Under the pieces are notes generated by a model that was given only the letters and a program-made list of their open reading frames with translations, did no database searches and had not been told where the DNA came from. The position numbers and the translations under genes are program-made. Of a stretch of 64,000 bases of DNA, positions 1 through 11,295 are shown piece after piece (position 1 is the first letter of the stretch; the number at the start of each line of letters is the position of its first letter). The DNA comes from Amoebophrya sp. A120 (lineage: Eukaryota > Sar > Dinophyceae > Syndiniales > Amoebophryaceae): NCBI GenBank assembly GCA_905178155.1, contig CAJINV010000010.1:1502094-1566093 (forward strand), written 5' to 3'.

Positions 1-2
1 AA

Positions 3-3000
3 CAGGAGGAGGAACTGAAGAGCATTCTCGACGAATTTCTCAAAAAGCAAAGCACGGAGAAAGCCGAGTTCGAAGCGAGATTGAAAAAGCTGAAGCAATT
101 GAAATCATCCGCGGAAGAGGATTTGAAGCTGCAAGAAAGGGCGAAAAAGCGACGCAAGCTGCAGAAGCAGGTGAATTTACTTGTGGAGAGGGAGAGGAGT
201 GGCTTGGAAGAAGAGAAGGCGAAAGAGGAGGAGCAGCTGAAAGTTGAATTGGCAGAACTAGAGAAGGAATGGGAGGAGAAAGTTAGGGTTCTTGCAAGTA
301 GTGAAGACGCAGCTGGAAACAAGGAAATCCAAAGCGGTGAACAACAAACTGCTGCTGCTGCTGTCTTGGAGGCCTTGCAAGACAAACTACTCTCCTTGCA
401 GAGCGAGGTCGACAGTTTGAAAAAACAAAAGGAGGCGCTAGAAACCGAGTTAGTAGAGAAGCAGTCTGGCATCGCGACATTGGAAGAGGAAAAGAAGTGC
501 AAAAGTGCAGCTGGCGAAACAGAACAATCGGGACCTCCAGCTGCCCCACCTCCACCACCACCTCCCCTCCACACAACATCTTCCACAGACAAGAAGGCAG
601 AGGAAAAACTAAACCAGCTCAAAACCGCAATAAACAAGTTGGCATTAACCGCGGAGGAAATTTCAGGGGCGACGGCGGATTCGCTTCTCGCTTTGTCCAA
701 CGAGTACGCCGATGTATTGGAGCAAGGTCTCTCTATTTCCGCAGCTGCGGCGGCCGCTGCAGAAACTACTACAGAATCCACTGCGTCCACCGGTACTAGA
801 AGTCAACCGCTAGATTTCGAATCCGCATCCGTCCACTCCCTCGAGCAAAAACTTCAAAAAGTCAACGACCAACTCGCGGACCAGGAGGAAATAACAGCCA
901 CGATTTCTGATTCCAACAAGGAGTTAAAAGATAGCCTTATCACGAGTACCAGCAACGAGCACAAGAAGCTCCTCGCCAAGCACGAACAGGAGCTCACCGA
1001 CACGGACACGCTGTTGAAGCAACTGGAGTTGGAAAACTTAAAACTCGCCGACCAGCTGAAGTCCATCGAGACGAATACGCATGAGAACAAATCGAAAATT
1101 TTCTCCGAATTGGAGGAAGAGATGAAAGAAATCAACAGGAAGAGATTACTTGTCGAAGAGGAGAAAAGACAGCTCACCGCTGAATTATCCGACCTCGACG
1201 AGAAAAAGCAAAATCTCAAGGACACCATGTCGAAGTTGAAGGAAGAAATGTCGGCGTCAAACCAGAATTTGGAGCAAAACCAAAAGGAAATGAACGAAAT
1301 GCAGGAGTCTCTGCAAACGGTGTCCATGCAAATTGAGCTGACGAAGCAGAATCTGAAATCTTTACAGGAGGAAGACAGGTTGGACTTGGAGATTTTGCAG
1401 AAGGAGTGCGGAGACGCCGAGGTGGTGGTCGAGGTGGATTTTGAATCTGGGTTGGAACCGGAGCTGGAGAGACTGATTGAAGAGGCGAAGCAGGGAGAAG
1501 AGAGCGGTAGGTCTGTACTGTACGATGGTTGAGAATGTGAATGTGATGCGTGATTTTGATCAAATTCAGTGTACTTTGTCCTTCAACACTCAGAATCCCC
1601 GCTTGTTTTGAATCCTTATTCTAGTACTAACGCCCCTTTCAGATATACACTTTCACTTTTTATTTTTCAATTTCGCAGGAGCCAGCGGCGCACCCAAATC
1701 CCCCACACGACCACCTTCCGGTATCAAATCTCCGAAGCAAAAAACGACGACAACCTGGTCCTACGTCTACCACAGCGGGCGAAGGAAGGGCTACTGGGTC
1801 ACCCAGGAGACGTTGGAAAGGAGCAAGATGGCCGCTGGAGACAGCGATGATAAATGTAAATCAGCGAAACCGAAGATGTTGACCAAGCGGCTCCACGAAG
1901 ACTTTGAGTCTGGGTTTAAGAAGCTGCAGGAGGAGGAGAAAACGGCAAAAGAGGTCACGACAAAGACGAATTCCGAGGTGGACACACTACAGGCAGTATC
2001 AAATGCAAAAATGTCTGAGTGTGGAAGATTGCCAGGTTTGTCATGCGTATTTTGCATGACCCGGGATGTCTGTAATGCATGACCCAGCAGCGCAGATTTT
2101 TAGAGGGCTTCCTGATGCCTATTCCGCATGAGAAATGGGTTTCACTGTCCACGGGTGGTGTTGCGGGTAATCCTGGCGAAAGCCAAAAACCGGCAGAAAA
2201 TGGGGCCACGGAAGAGCTCTTGCTGGACATTACCAACATTTGCCCATGCAGAGCCGTCCTCTTGCCGGACACAGCCAACATCTGTCCGAAACAGCCTAGG
2301 GCCAAGACGACACCGTGAGGACGACCACAGGGGGTTCGTCTCAATGAAATGAAATGTAGCACAAATCAGACTCCTCTTGCTGATCATGCAATACAGATTT
2401 TTTTAGAGTTCAGAGTTCGCATCACAATTTCCAACCTTTCAGACCCAGACATTTTTGCATTTGACAGGCGGAATTCCTGCAGTTCCGGCAAACGACCGCG
2501 ACAGCACTGCAGATCAACTCGAGCCTCCGTATGATTTTATCAAAATTGTACGCTGATCATCTTAATATGACTCGATTTGTTGCTCCTTTGATATGCTTGT
2601 GTTTGTGAATGCGATGAAGATTCGCAGCATGTAGTTGATGGGTGCAAGAAAGAACCTCCGCCGTTTAGAGAAATAAACACACAACATCACCCTTACTCCA
2701 GGCACCGCGCTCGAAGAGCAGGAAAAGCAGCAAACCCGGCTCCGGTACGATCTAGAATTACTCGAGATCGAGAAAGAGCAGGAAGTCAAACGGAAGGAGG
2801 AAAACGTGGACCAGCAGCAGCACTTACTCGACGAAAAATCGATAAAGGAGTCCGAGGAGCAAGAGCAGGATAGGATTTTAGAAAAATTAAAGTTCGACAT
2901 CCAAAACGAGGAGTTCCAATTGCACAAGGCCACCGCGAAGGGCGGGACGGGGAGCAGTGGTTCGAACGGCATGATCTCGACGGAACTGATGGATGAGGAG

Positions 3001-5207
3001 AAAAAAAAACGGGAAGTCACCAGGCTCCGGGAGGATTTGATCCCACCGTTAGAGTTGGCGGTGCAGGCGCTGCGCGGGGAAGTTCGAGAGCAGGAAGAAA
3101 GGAATTACCTCGCTGAAGAGCAGTTTGATTCCGATTTTGACGGGGACGATGATCTGGGGAGCTCCGCTGGACGGGGAGAGGGGCTGAATGAGGATATGGA
3201 AGGTAAAAAAATTATTCTTCTTTATTGTCTGTCCACATAATTAATAGGCGTCGGGGAATGTAATTACGGAGATGACTTTGAAATATTATTTGAAAACTGG
3301 TAACTCGCGCTTCGCGTTCGCTATTGCGGGTTTTCAATAACAAACGGATGCCCTTTTTTGCCCGAGTGCCTGTATTTAGCGGACCAATTCTGGTGACCCT
3401 GTTACGATTGCGCCGTCCATATTTCAATCGCGCGGCTAGCACAACTGGAAGTGCGCTCGGTCGAGCTCTCTCCACCCACATATCTCTACCGGGCCGATCT
3501 TGCCATGTGGTGTGTGTGTCTGCAGGCACTGAAAGAGACCAAGCATCGTCCAGCACCGGCGCTGCGATGCTTGAGAGAGGTCAGCAGCAGTGTGGGCTGG
3601 TGCTCTGAATGGCCACCCGACTGCCGGTCGGCGCCGACCGTGACTGAGAGGTCCGGGTCCGAATCCCGGAACGCGCATTTTTTTCTCAGCGATTCTGGAG
3701 ACCCTCTCCTCCGCTTTCCGGATGTTGCAGTGGTTCCCTTCGCTCAGTGGTACTAGGGCGCCTGCTCCACCCCCTGTTTCAACTATAAGAAATTGCAAAG
3801 TCCCCGGGGGTCGTGGGCGCGGGTTCGATCCCCACAGGGAGCGCTTTTTGCTGCGATCTTGTTTCCACAGAACAAATACAAGTGCCTTGAACTACTGGTG
3901 CCATGTGTTTTCAAGAGCCTGCCTCAGAGCATTGCTTTTCAGCGTAAATAGAATCATGCGAGTTGTTGTTTTGCCCGAATGTCTGTGTTTAGCACAGCAA
4001 TTCTGGTGACCCTCTCTTTGGCTTGCGCAGATGTATCACAAGTTCCCTTAGCTCAGTGGCAGAGCGCCCCCATCACTTGATTCAACTTTCGATTGAAAAG
4101 CAACTTCGGGGGTGGGCGCGGGTTCGATCCCCGCAGGGAACGCTCTTTGTTGTGATTTTTGCACAAGAAGTACGTTGAATTACTGCTGCCATGTGTTTCT
4201 ATGGACCTACCGAAGAGCATTGCATGCTTTTCAGCGTAATAACAGAGCGAGGAGGTGTTGTTTTTGCCCGAGTGTCTGTGTTTAGCACAGCAATTCTGGC
4301 GACCCTTTCTTTGGCTTACGCGGGCATATCAATAGTTCCCTTAGCTCAGTGGTAGAGCGCCCCCATCACTTTATTCGACTGCAATTCGAAAATGAACCTC
4401 GGGGGTGGGCGCGGGTTCGATCCCCGCAGGGAACGGCATTTTTGAATGTGTAGCAAGAGAAAGACACTGGGGTCGGTGTGTTGCATCACAAGAAGTTTGT
4501 AATTTTTTTTTTGCGATATTTATCTAAAACACGCTCTACCTACGACAGACAACAACTCCAATTCCGCTGGGCACAACTCCTCCATCGGGGACCGGCAATC
4601 CATGAAAACCATCACCGACATCCGCGAATCCGGCCTGTACCAAAACCACACGCTGCTTACCAACCGGAAGAAGAAGCTGCTGAATCGCCTGCCGATCCAG
4701 GCGTACACCCTGCACCCGGAGCAGGCGAACAGTGACATCTCGCAGTTGAAGCAGCAGGTAGAGTTGTTGGATAAAAAGCTTGTCGACCAGAGAAACAAAA
4801 TCCAGGAGCAATACAGCGAAATCATAGAGAACAAGAAGAAGTTCCGGCAGATTCAAGGATTGTATTTGACCCCTACAAAGGAGATGGAGTACGTTCAAAA
4901 CGTGTTCCGTCGGTTTATCGCGACCATGCCGCCGGACTCGCAGTGCAAATCGCTGCTGCCCGTCATGTACAAATTCTTCCAGATCGATCCACCACAACTA
5001 CAAGCGTCGGTCATGGGAACTGCGGGTGGAGGAGGAGTTGCTGCACAAGCACAAACTGCGCCCAGCGCTGCTGGGGCTGGCGGAACTGCGGCGGCTCCGA
5101 ATAGCGGCACCACGACGGCAACGACGACGCCGGTGGTCAGTACGGTGACGAGCGGAGAGGATGTTTTGATGAATTCCAGTGGAGGAGGCGAAGCGGCGAA
5201 GGTGTGA
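3..5207 (+). CDS. GRIP-domain golgin (trans-Golgi coiled-coil tether), 5' partial
   Basis: Five exons join into one frame of about 1,013 residues: 3-1506, 1679-1995, 2468-2528, 2702-3202 and 4549-5207 (TGA stop). The N-terminus lies left of the window. The first exon is nearly continuous Glu/Lys/Leu heptad coiled coil, interrupted by a short poly-Pro run near 540-565; exons 2-4 continue the coil. In the last exon, about 4866-4995, the pattern EYVQNVFRRF followed by LLPVMYKFFQID resembles a GRIP domain. Established: GRIP binds Arl1-GTP through a conserved Tyr and docks golgins at the trans-Golgi. A Gly/Ala/Thr-rich tail follows. Introns 1507-1678, 2529-2701 and 3203-4548 are GT-AG with matching phase; 1996-2467 is an introner; 3203-4548 carries tRNA genes. 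The GRIP call rests on motif memory, the coiled coil on direct reading. Another long coiled-coil tether is the alternative. Confidence 0.75.
1996..2467 (+). mobile_element. Introner, family A, in the golgin gene
   Basis: Ends are inverted: GTATCAAATGCAAAAATG at the left and CATTTTTGCATTTGACAG at the right, with TCTGAGTGTGGAAG / CTTTCAGACCCAGA just inside. It reads as a GT-AG intron, phase 0. AGGC flanks both sides; removing one copy of it instead also keeps the frame and changes only one Ala. The interior carries TTGTCATGC and GCATGACCC motifs in opposite orientation, and no ORF of note. Confidence 0.85.
3733..3843 (+). tRNA. Degenerate tRNA-like copy, possibly a pseudogene
   Basis: It starts GTTCCCT and ends AGGGAGC, which can still pair with one wobble, and it keeps the B-box GGGTTCGATCCCC. 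The D-arm has extra bases compared with the two copies downstream, and the anticodon region is longer and lacks a clean five-base-pair stem. I cannot assign an anticodon. Confidence 0.4.
4042..4142 (+). tRNA. tRNA with a 29-nt intron (apparent anticodon CAC, Val)
   Basis: Acceptor strands GTTCCCT / AGGGAAC pair fully. The A-box is TAGCTCAGTGGCAGAGC, the T-arm is GCGGG-TTCGATC-CCCGC, and the anticodon stem is CCCCC / GGGGG. The loop begins ATCACT, so U33 would be followed by CAC, and about 29 nt then separate it from position 38, the usual place for a tRNA intron. A pyrimidine at position 37 is odd, so the Val assignment is tentative. It is nested in the golgin gene. Confidence 0.65.
4335..4435 (+). 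tRNA. Second tRNA copy with a 29-nt intron (apparent anticodon CAC, Val)
   Basis: Arms are the same as in the copy 293 bp upstream: acceptor GTTCCCT / AGGGAAC, D-arm TAGCTCAGTGGTAGAGC, anticodon stem CCCCC / GGGGG and T-arm GCGGG-TTCGATC-CCCGC. The presumed intron has diverged in sequence but keeps its length and a small internal hairpin (TTCGA / TCGAA here, TTCAA / TTGAA in the other copy). Conserved arms with a drifting insert support a real tRNA intron. Confidence 0.65.
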
Positions 5208-5924
5208 TGCAGTTGTGCAGCAGATGAGGTTTTTTGTTCCTCTTCGCATGCTATGTATGGCTATGGATAAAACAAACAACTCCGATTTTGTACCTGAACA
5301 CGGTTAAATCCTTTGAACGAACACGAAGAAGAAGTTCTTGAAGTACGGCACAGCTCTTTGTTGATCCCCCGGAGCACGACCGTTATGAAGTGCAGAAAGA
5401 TGTTGAGTCGCGAAAGATCAGTCCTCCAGATGAAACGTTCGACATGATGTTCTTCACATGTGCGACGTATTTTGACGCGGCCACGCGCAGATTGTCTTTT
5501 TGAGAAGAGCACAGCTTGGAGCGGCATCGTGCTGTAGTGTAGTAGGTAGGAACTGTGAATGCGAGTAGTCGTGCTGCACATGAAGATACTTCCATTTTGA
5601 AGATGAAGCTGCAGCGAGGTATCTTCTACAGAGTCACTCCGTAATTTCTGCAGCGTCGTGATGTAGAATTTCTATCTTTGAGTCAAATTGTTCTTGCTCA
5701 CACGTGTGTAAGTAGGTACCAGGTGCCTGTGATATAATAACGTAGTTACCTCCTGTTTCGGTATTGGTGCCAAAAAGAGCCTTAGCAAGAAAGGAATAGA
5801 CAAGAGCTTTTCCTCAAAGAACTTTTCAACGTATAGTACGGACACTTCATGACGCATTCTCTCAACATGGTGTGACTTCTCTAAAGTATTCAACCGCAAG
5901 GACAAAAACCAACCGCAGCCTCCC
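5208..5924. other. Intergenic, no gene seen
   Basis: Short open frames occur on both strands, but none has recognisable composition or splice context. It should hold the golgin 3' UTR and the leader of the next gene. Confidence 0.6.
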
Positions 5925-8900
5925 ATGGCAGCTGCCCTCGCCAGCCCCTCGTCCCCGTCCACCCCGGTGCACTACATGACCCGGGGCGCGACCTTCCCCA
6001 CCCCCGGCCGCCCGGACCACTTGCTCTCCTCCATCAGCCGGGACCTGGTAGATCCGAGTGTGTTGAGTTCTCCGGCGCCGAAGGGAGTTGTTGCATCATC
6101 GAGGACGAGGAGCAAGGATCATTTGCTTTTGCAGAATAACGATCCGAAAAGTATGAGGACCAGCACGAGGAGATCCGGGTCCCGGCCAGGTTCAAGAGGA
6201 GCTCAAGCTGAACTACTGGAACAAACAGCAACTAGACGTGGATCATCTTCCTCCGCGAGTAGACCCTCACGAGAGAGGGACTACGAGCAGACATCAGCTA
6301 GGCCGTCTGCCGCGGGATTGAAGAAGACAAGCAGTCGGTACTCCACTGCCGCCGGCCGAGATTCGGATCATATGAGAACAGAGCAAGAAAGACGATCCGG
6401 AGCATCGCAACAGCGCTCATCAAAAATGAAAAGTGTAGCAAAGACGAGTCAATCACGACCTAACACATCTACTTCCAACGCGAGGGTTTTATCGAGGAAA
6501 GAAAGCGCGGTTGCACCTGCAACCACAATGCAGAACGCGGCTGGGCGACGATCAGCAGCTTCGAAAAAAGCTACAGTGTCGGAGCGGTATTCGAAATACA
6601 GTGGGAGGCTAACAAGAAACGATGATCACGGTGGTGAATCAGCAGGCAGTGAAGATGCTAGCAGTTCGGAAGTAGCGCAGCAAGAGAGTTTCGAACAGGA
6701 GCACGATTCTACCATGCTGGAGGATGCTGGCGATCTCACGGTACAGGAGCAATTGGAAGCAGATGGCAGCGTCGTCGACGAAAACACTCTGTATGTACGC
6801 GACAGCAAAGGCCGTTTTGTCGAAGTAGAGGTCGCAGCTGCAGCTCCTACTACCGCGAGACCACAGAAGACCAGCAGATCGTCCGGAGCAAGTTGTAAAA
6901 GTGTGAACAAAATTTCAACTGTTTCTTCCAGCAGATCATCCCGTAGGTCCACCACTGCGACGACTCCAAGGACCGCATCTCACACCAGTCCCGCCGCGAC
7001 CACGCCGGGGACTGAAGTCGTGGAGGGGATGCTGGTCGTCCGTCCGTCTTCTAGTAGAAGAAGTGCTGCAGGAGCTGAAAGCAACAACAAGAACAGCAAA
7101 AAGCTTTCCTCCAAAGAATTCTTTGCGGAGACGGTGCAGAGAACGGTCTCCGCGATCAGCAACGCACTGGAGCAGTCGATTGCTGGGAAGGCGTATCAAA
7201 TGTAAAAATGTCTGGGTCTGGAAGAATGCAACTTGTCATGCTAAATCTGCAGCGTGCAAAAATCTGTGTTGCATGATTACCAAAAGCCGTCGAGTTTTGA
7301 CCAAGTCGGGAGGCAGTTTCTCATGCAGGATAGGCATGAGAAAGGTCGCCCAGAATCTGTCATGCTGGGCCCTCCATTCCAGACCTCATGGGTCATGGAA
7401 AAGCTGCATTACAAATCGCGCACTCTTCCAGACCCAGACACTTTTACGTTTGATACGGCGAGCGTCGTGAATGCTGGAGCTGGTTGTAGGGGGAGCGGCG
7501 TGTCAATTCCGTCTTCTGTCGCCCACCTGCCGGGAGAACAAATTCATCCGGGCAGTGCAGTAAGCAGGAGTTCTGTAAAGCCTCCGTCTTTCCGCGGATC
7601 TGTCATCCCAGCCGCTATGCCGGGCATGGAGGACGATGAAATGATCACCGGCGATTTTGGTGACATACAAAATTATGACCAGCGGCAGAGCGAGGTAGCT
7701 TTACCAAATGAAGAGGAAACCAGCTTCCTCTACGACAAAAGTGGCCGACCGGTGATGCCGTCACCTTTTGGTGCCTCTACTGCAGGCGCCACTTATTCTG
7801 CGCACGGCAATGGTGGTCGATCCAGTGCTGCAGCGGGCTTCCATCGAGATCTGGGCTCCACGGTTCGAAACTCGGTGGCCACATCAACTCCATCACCTCT
7901 AACAACCGGTGCCGCGGCTTCACTTTTCTCCGGACAGCAGCAGAAACGGTTGTCAGGACCGGGTAGTACAACTGCGCGAACGCTGAACCAACCGACAATG
8001 TTTGGAGCTGAACCGCAGGAACAGGAAAGCTTATTGACATCGATGATTGGAAGCCATCGCGTGCGGGGGTTCTACGGTAAAGTCATGATCGTGTTTGTGT
8101 TGATTGGTTGTCCTTCTTGTTTTGCATGACAAAGTTGAACGGTATTGCTTTCGGAGCATAACAAACTGAAACCGAGTGAAGATTTCCACACATGCCTATA
8201 GGTGAAGACGTCGACTGGTGCAAGCCATACTACATTGTGGATGAGGAAAGCTGCGCGACTAACATGCAGCCCCCGTCCCCCGTCCAGCTAGATTTCAATG
8301 CGAGCAATTTTGTGAAAAATGTGGAAAGTTATAGACAGAACCAGGATCATCTCCCTTTCACAAAAAGCTACACGACATTCACGACTTCCAGTAGGACGAA
8401 CCAACCGCAACAGCGGCAGCAGCAACACCAATCTGCGCCTTCGGTGAAGATGCACCCTCCGGCGCATGCGCAACCACCGCCGCCACAGCGGACCTGGTCG
8501 AGCCAGACACTGTTGGCAAGCAACACTCATTTCAACACGAATCTTGGTCAGCAGCAGGAAAACGAGATGTTGGTTGCGAACGATTTCAGTAGCAGAAACA
8601 GTGGCCAGGGTCAGAGTATGAATGTAAAAATCCCAACCCCACGCACCGTCTCCTTTGCGGAGCGACATCACAGTATTCTACCGGATAATTACGACCAGGA
8701 GAGCGGGAGCGGGAGCGGCTCCATGGACGGATTTAATATCTTCGACGAGGCCGAGCTGCAGGCGAGGATGCTGAAAAGGGACAGCATGGCCTTGAACAGT
8801 GGAAGATTGATGATGGCGTCGGCTGCGTCTACGTCTGGACCAGCTGTGTCGACTTCGACAACCACTTCTTCACGATCAAAGCTACCGAATAAAGCTTGTT

Positions 8901-10284
8901 CATCGTCTTCATCAAAGCGGAAAAAACGCGAGAAAACGGAAAAGCGACAGCACAGGAGAAAGAACAGAAAGCATCGCAGTTCTTCGAGAACAAGTTCGGG
9001 CTCTTCAACTTCGTATGAGGACGAAACGGACGATGGCAGTCGGAGAGGTACGAAACGCGGTGACAGCGACAGCGACGGTGGAAGATCGATGAATAAACCC
9101 ACTTTAACTCGGACAAAATCTTCCTTCAATAGTTCTTCGTCGAATCTGTTAAGTCAACAACAAAATCAGCAGCAGCAGCAGGAATTTCTTCAACAACAGC
9201 TCCCCCCGCAACGCCTCTCCACCCAGGATTTCCGGTCGCCCGCGAGTAGCTTTGGGGATGAAGAGCGGAAACTCATCGAGCATGGCGTAGTGAAGGAACC
9301 GAGTTTAATGGACGGGATGGGTATGCGATAGCAATACAAATTTCCCATATACGACGTACAGAATGCATGACAAATTTTGTCAACTTCGAGGATGTCACTT
9401 GTCATGCTGAATAGAATTGAAAGGAACTTTTGTCATGCAGAAGCCTTTGGTCATGCTTTTTGTATGCGAGGCGATGGGTTACCCGGTCGGCAGAGCCGAT
9501 CCACAACGAACGAAAGAAGCCGCATCTGTTTTAGTTTTTGTACGTGACCACGTCGTGTGCGGGAAGTTCTCTCTGCATAACAGTAGACTTACTGTTTGGC
9601 GGGAATGAGGAGGACGAAGGAGGTGATGACGGCTTGAAATTTTCTGCGCAAACAAACTCTACTTCAAAGAAAGCGCCTTCTTCCAGTAAAAACTCCGCGC
9701 TGAAGAAGCGAAAGCACGGCCAAGAACATCAACTCCAGCAAGGTCGTCAAAGTGGTCAAAATCGAAAGAATAAGTTCCGGAACAAGAGTTACAACCGAAC
9801 CAGTGCTAGTAGTCGTGCCGCAAGTAGGCGCAGAAGGAGACACAGATCCGGGGGAACGAGCGGAAGCTCGGTGTCGCAAAGGAGACCACGACGAAGAAGT
9901 ACAAACAGGGACGATAAAGACAAGGATCGAAGTGGCCGGAGAGGTGATAGGAAGAAGAAACACATCAAGACTGCACCTCCTTCGAGAAGACACCGGTCGG
10001 GCAGCACATCTGGGGACGGGGAAGTTGTAGAGGGTGAAGATTTGTTCGAACAAGATGCTGAGGCTCATAACGAAATCACGTCTAGTCGGGGAAGCTCGCG
10101 CTCCACATCAAGATCACGATCAGCCTCGTCACGAAGCGGCCACTCGTCGAAACGGTCCGATGAACGCGGGGGCGGTGGAGGAAGAAGGAAAAATCACAAG
10201 CGTTCGGACAGAGATCGGCATAAGAACAGAAAGAAAGCCAAGCGGAAGCAGGGCTCGCAGGAAGAGGAAGAGGATGAAGAGTGA
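5925..10284 (+). CDS. Large basic, Ser/Arg-rich disordered protein of unknown function
   Basis: Exons 5925-7192, 7460-8076, 8202-9321, 9479-9543 and 9587-10284 give one frame of about 1,255 residues. The ATG is in a favourable context (CCATGG) and the next upstream frame is not coding-like. The protein is low complexity throughout: Ser/Thr/Arg/Ala-rich with Gln runs near 9160-9210, and a C-terminal region (9650-10284) of RS, RSR and RRR dipeptides ending in an acidic tail, as in SR-like splicing proteins. I see no folded domain; a short ordered-looking stretch, GEDVDWCKPYYIVDEE, opens exon 3. Introns 7193-7459 and 9322-9478 are introners; 8077-8201 is GT-AG. The last intron (9544-9586) would be only 43 nt and is the least certain join. 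A nuclear or splicing role is suggested only by composition. Confidence 0.65.
7193..7459 (+). mobile_element. Introner, family A
   Basis: The termini GTATCAAATGTAAAAATG and CACTTTTACGTTTGATAC form an inverted repeat extending through TCTGGGTCTGGAAG / CTTCCAGACCCAGA. GGC is present on both sides (7190-7192 and 7457-7459). Any of the four equivalent cuts restores the frame, and none of them ends in AG. Confidence 0.85.
9322..9478 (+). mobile_element. Introner, family F
   Basis: It is flanked by a perfect six-base duplication GATGGG (9316-9321 and 9473-9478). The left end TATGCGATAGCAATACAAAT resembles the inverted right end of the element at 61779-61936. TTTGTATGC near the right end is the partial inverse. 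Removal joins codons for Gly-Tyr-Pro in frame. Confidence 0.7.
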
Positions 10285-11295
10285 GGACGGCGGGTTTGGC
10301 AACCACGCTGCTGGGCTTCATAATTTCTGAGGTCATTACACACACATGGAGCAAAGTGCCTTTCTTGCAGCTGATTCTTCTGTAGAACCAAAGAAGCCCG
10401 TGCTGTCTGTTTCGACGAACACTATGTTGACAAATTCGTTTCCGATTTAGAGGAATTCCTTTTCAAGAGAAAGACTAAGACCTGAGGTGAAGTTCCTCAT
10501 TGTCGAGTTTTTTCGGTATACAAATGAACACTAATAGCGATGAAGATGTTGTTGATGTCTGACTTCTGCTTTGTCAAGTCCTCAGCTATTTTTTCGTAGG
10601 TGGATCGACTTCAGTACGGAGTAAATCAAAATGAAGAAGTTGCCCAGCTAGAGAATAACAAACTCCGACTGGCACCCCGTTCAGTTGTGTCACCATGCAA
10701 GTGGCCTACTGGTGTTCCTTTACTTTGTTCTGCCCTAATGATGTTTAAGCGCAAGTAAAAATCGCAGTCAGCAGTGATTCGGTTCTTGTCATAATCGGTA
10801 GGATTTGTTTCGGTATCAAGAAGACCGTTCGTTTGGTCTTATGAGATGAAAGTGTAGCACTTTACCTACAAATTCACGACGACGAGTAGACAGCATTGAA
10901 TGTTGAACTTCATAGAGGTCCAGGTAGTTCTTCTTCTTCGTTTGAACAACTCAGAGTCCTCATGACATCGTGATGCAGAAACAATCCACAAAATTACTAG
11001 GCCTACGTAGAACTCCAGAGGAGTAATCGTAATTAGATCTGCGTCCTCGCAGCTACCCTCGGCAATTGGTGACTGCCGGATCAAGTGCTAGAACTAGTAG
11101 TGCATCACGATTTTACAACATGAAAAAGCAGAACGGCGCTGCGAAGTGAATGCACTGAGTAGAAGCTTAAACCTTTCCGGAGTATATGTAGCTCCTGTTG
11201 GCTTATTTTCACTTATTCAGCTGTTGGAACTGACTCCGCCTCCAATTATCGGCCCCCGTAGCTAGTTGTGCAACAGCACATCAAAAATCACGATC
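10285..11295. other. Intergenic, no gene seen
   Basis: About 1 kb with scattered short ORFs only, none with domain-like or biased composition. It precedes the dehydrogenase start. Confidence 0.6.

Larger units (their letters stand above)
3361..4440 (+). repeat. Tandem units of about 300 bp carrying tRNA genes
   Basis: A phrase of the form CCGAGTGTCTGTGTTTAGCA, then AATTCTGG and GACCCT, recurs near 3362, 3975 and 4268, with a partial copy near 3688. The last two full units are 293 bp apart and each leads into a tRNA gene. The array lies entirely inside a GT-AG intron of the golgin gene and in the same orientation. I infer local duplication of a tRNA-bearing segment. Confidence 0.65.

Noticed and set aside
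3605-3680. Extra tRNA-like segment with a B-box-like GGGTCCGAATCCC
   Set aside because: One mismatch to the B-box, no pairing acceptor strands found and no good D-arm; a GGTCGGC/GCCGACC hairpin may give a false resemblance to a long variable arm.
7063-7470. ORF reading through an introner (codons near MSGSGRMQL and FQTQT)
   Set aside because: The peptide is the translation of family A termini in different frames; similar peptides recur at several introners and are an artefact of the repeat.
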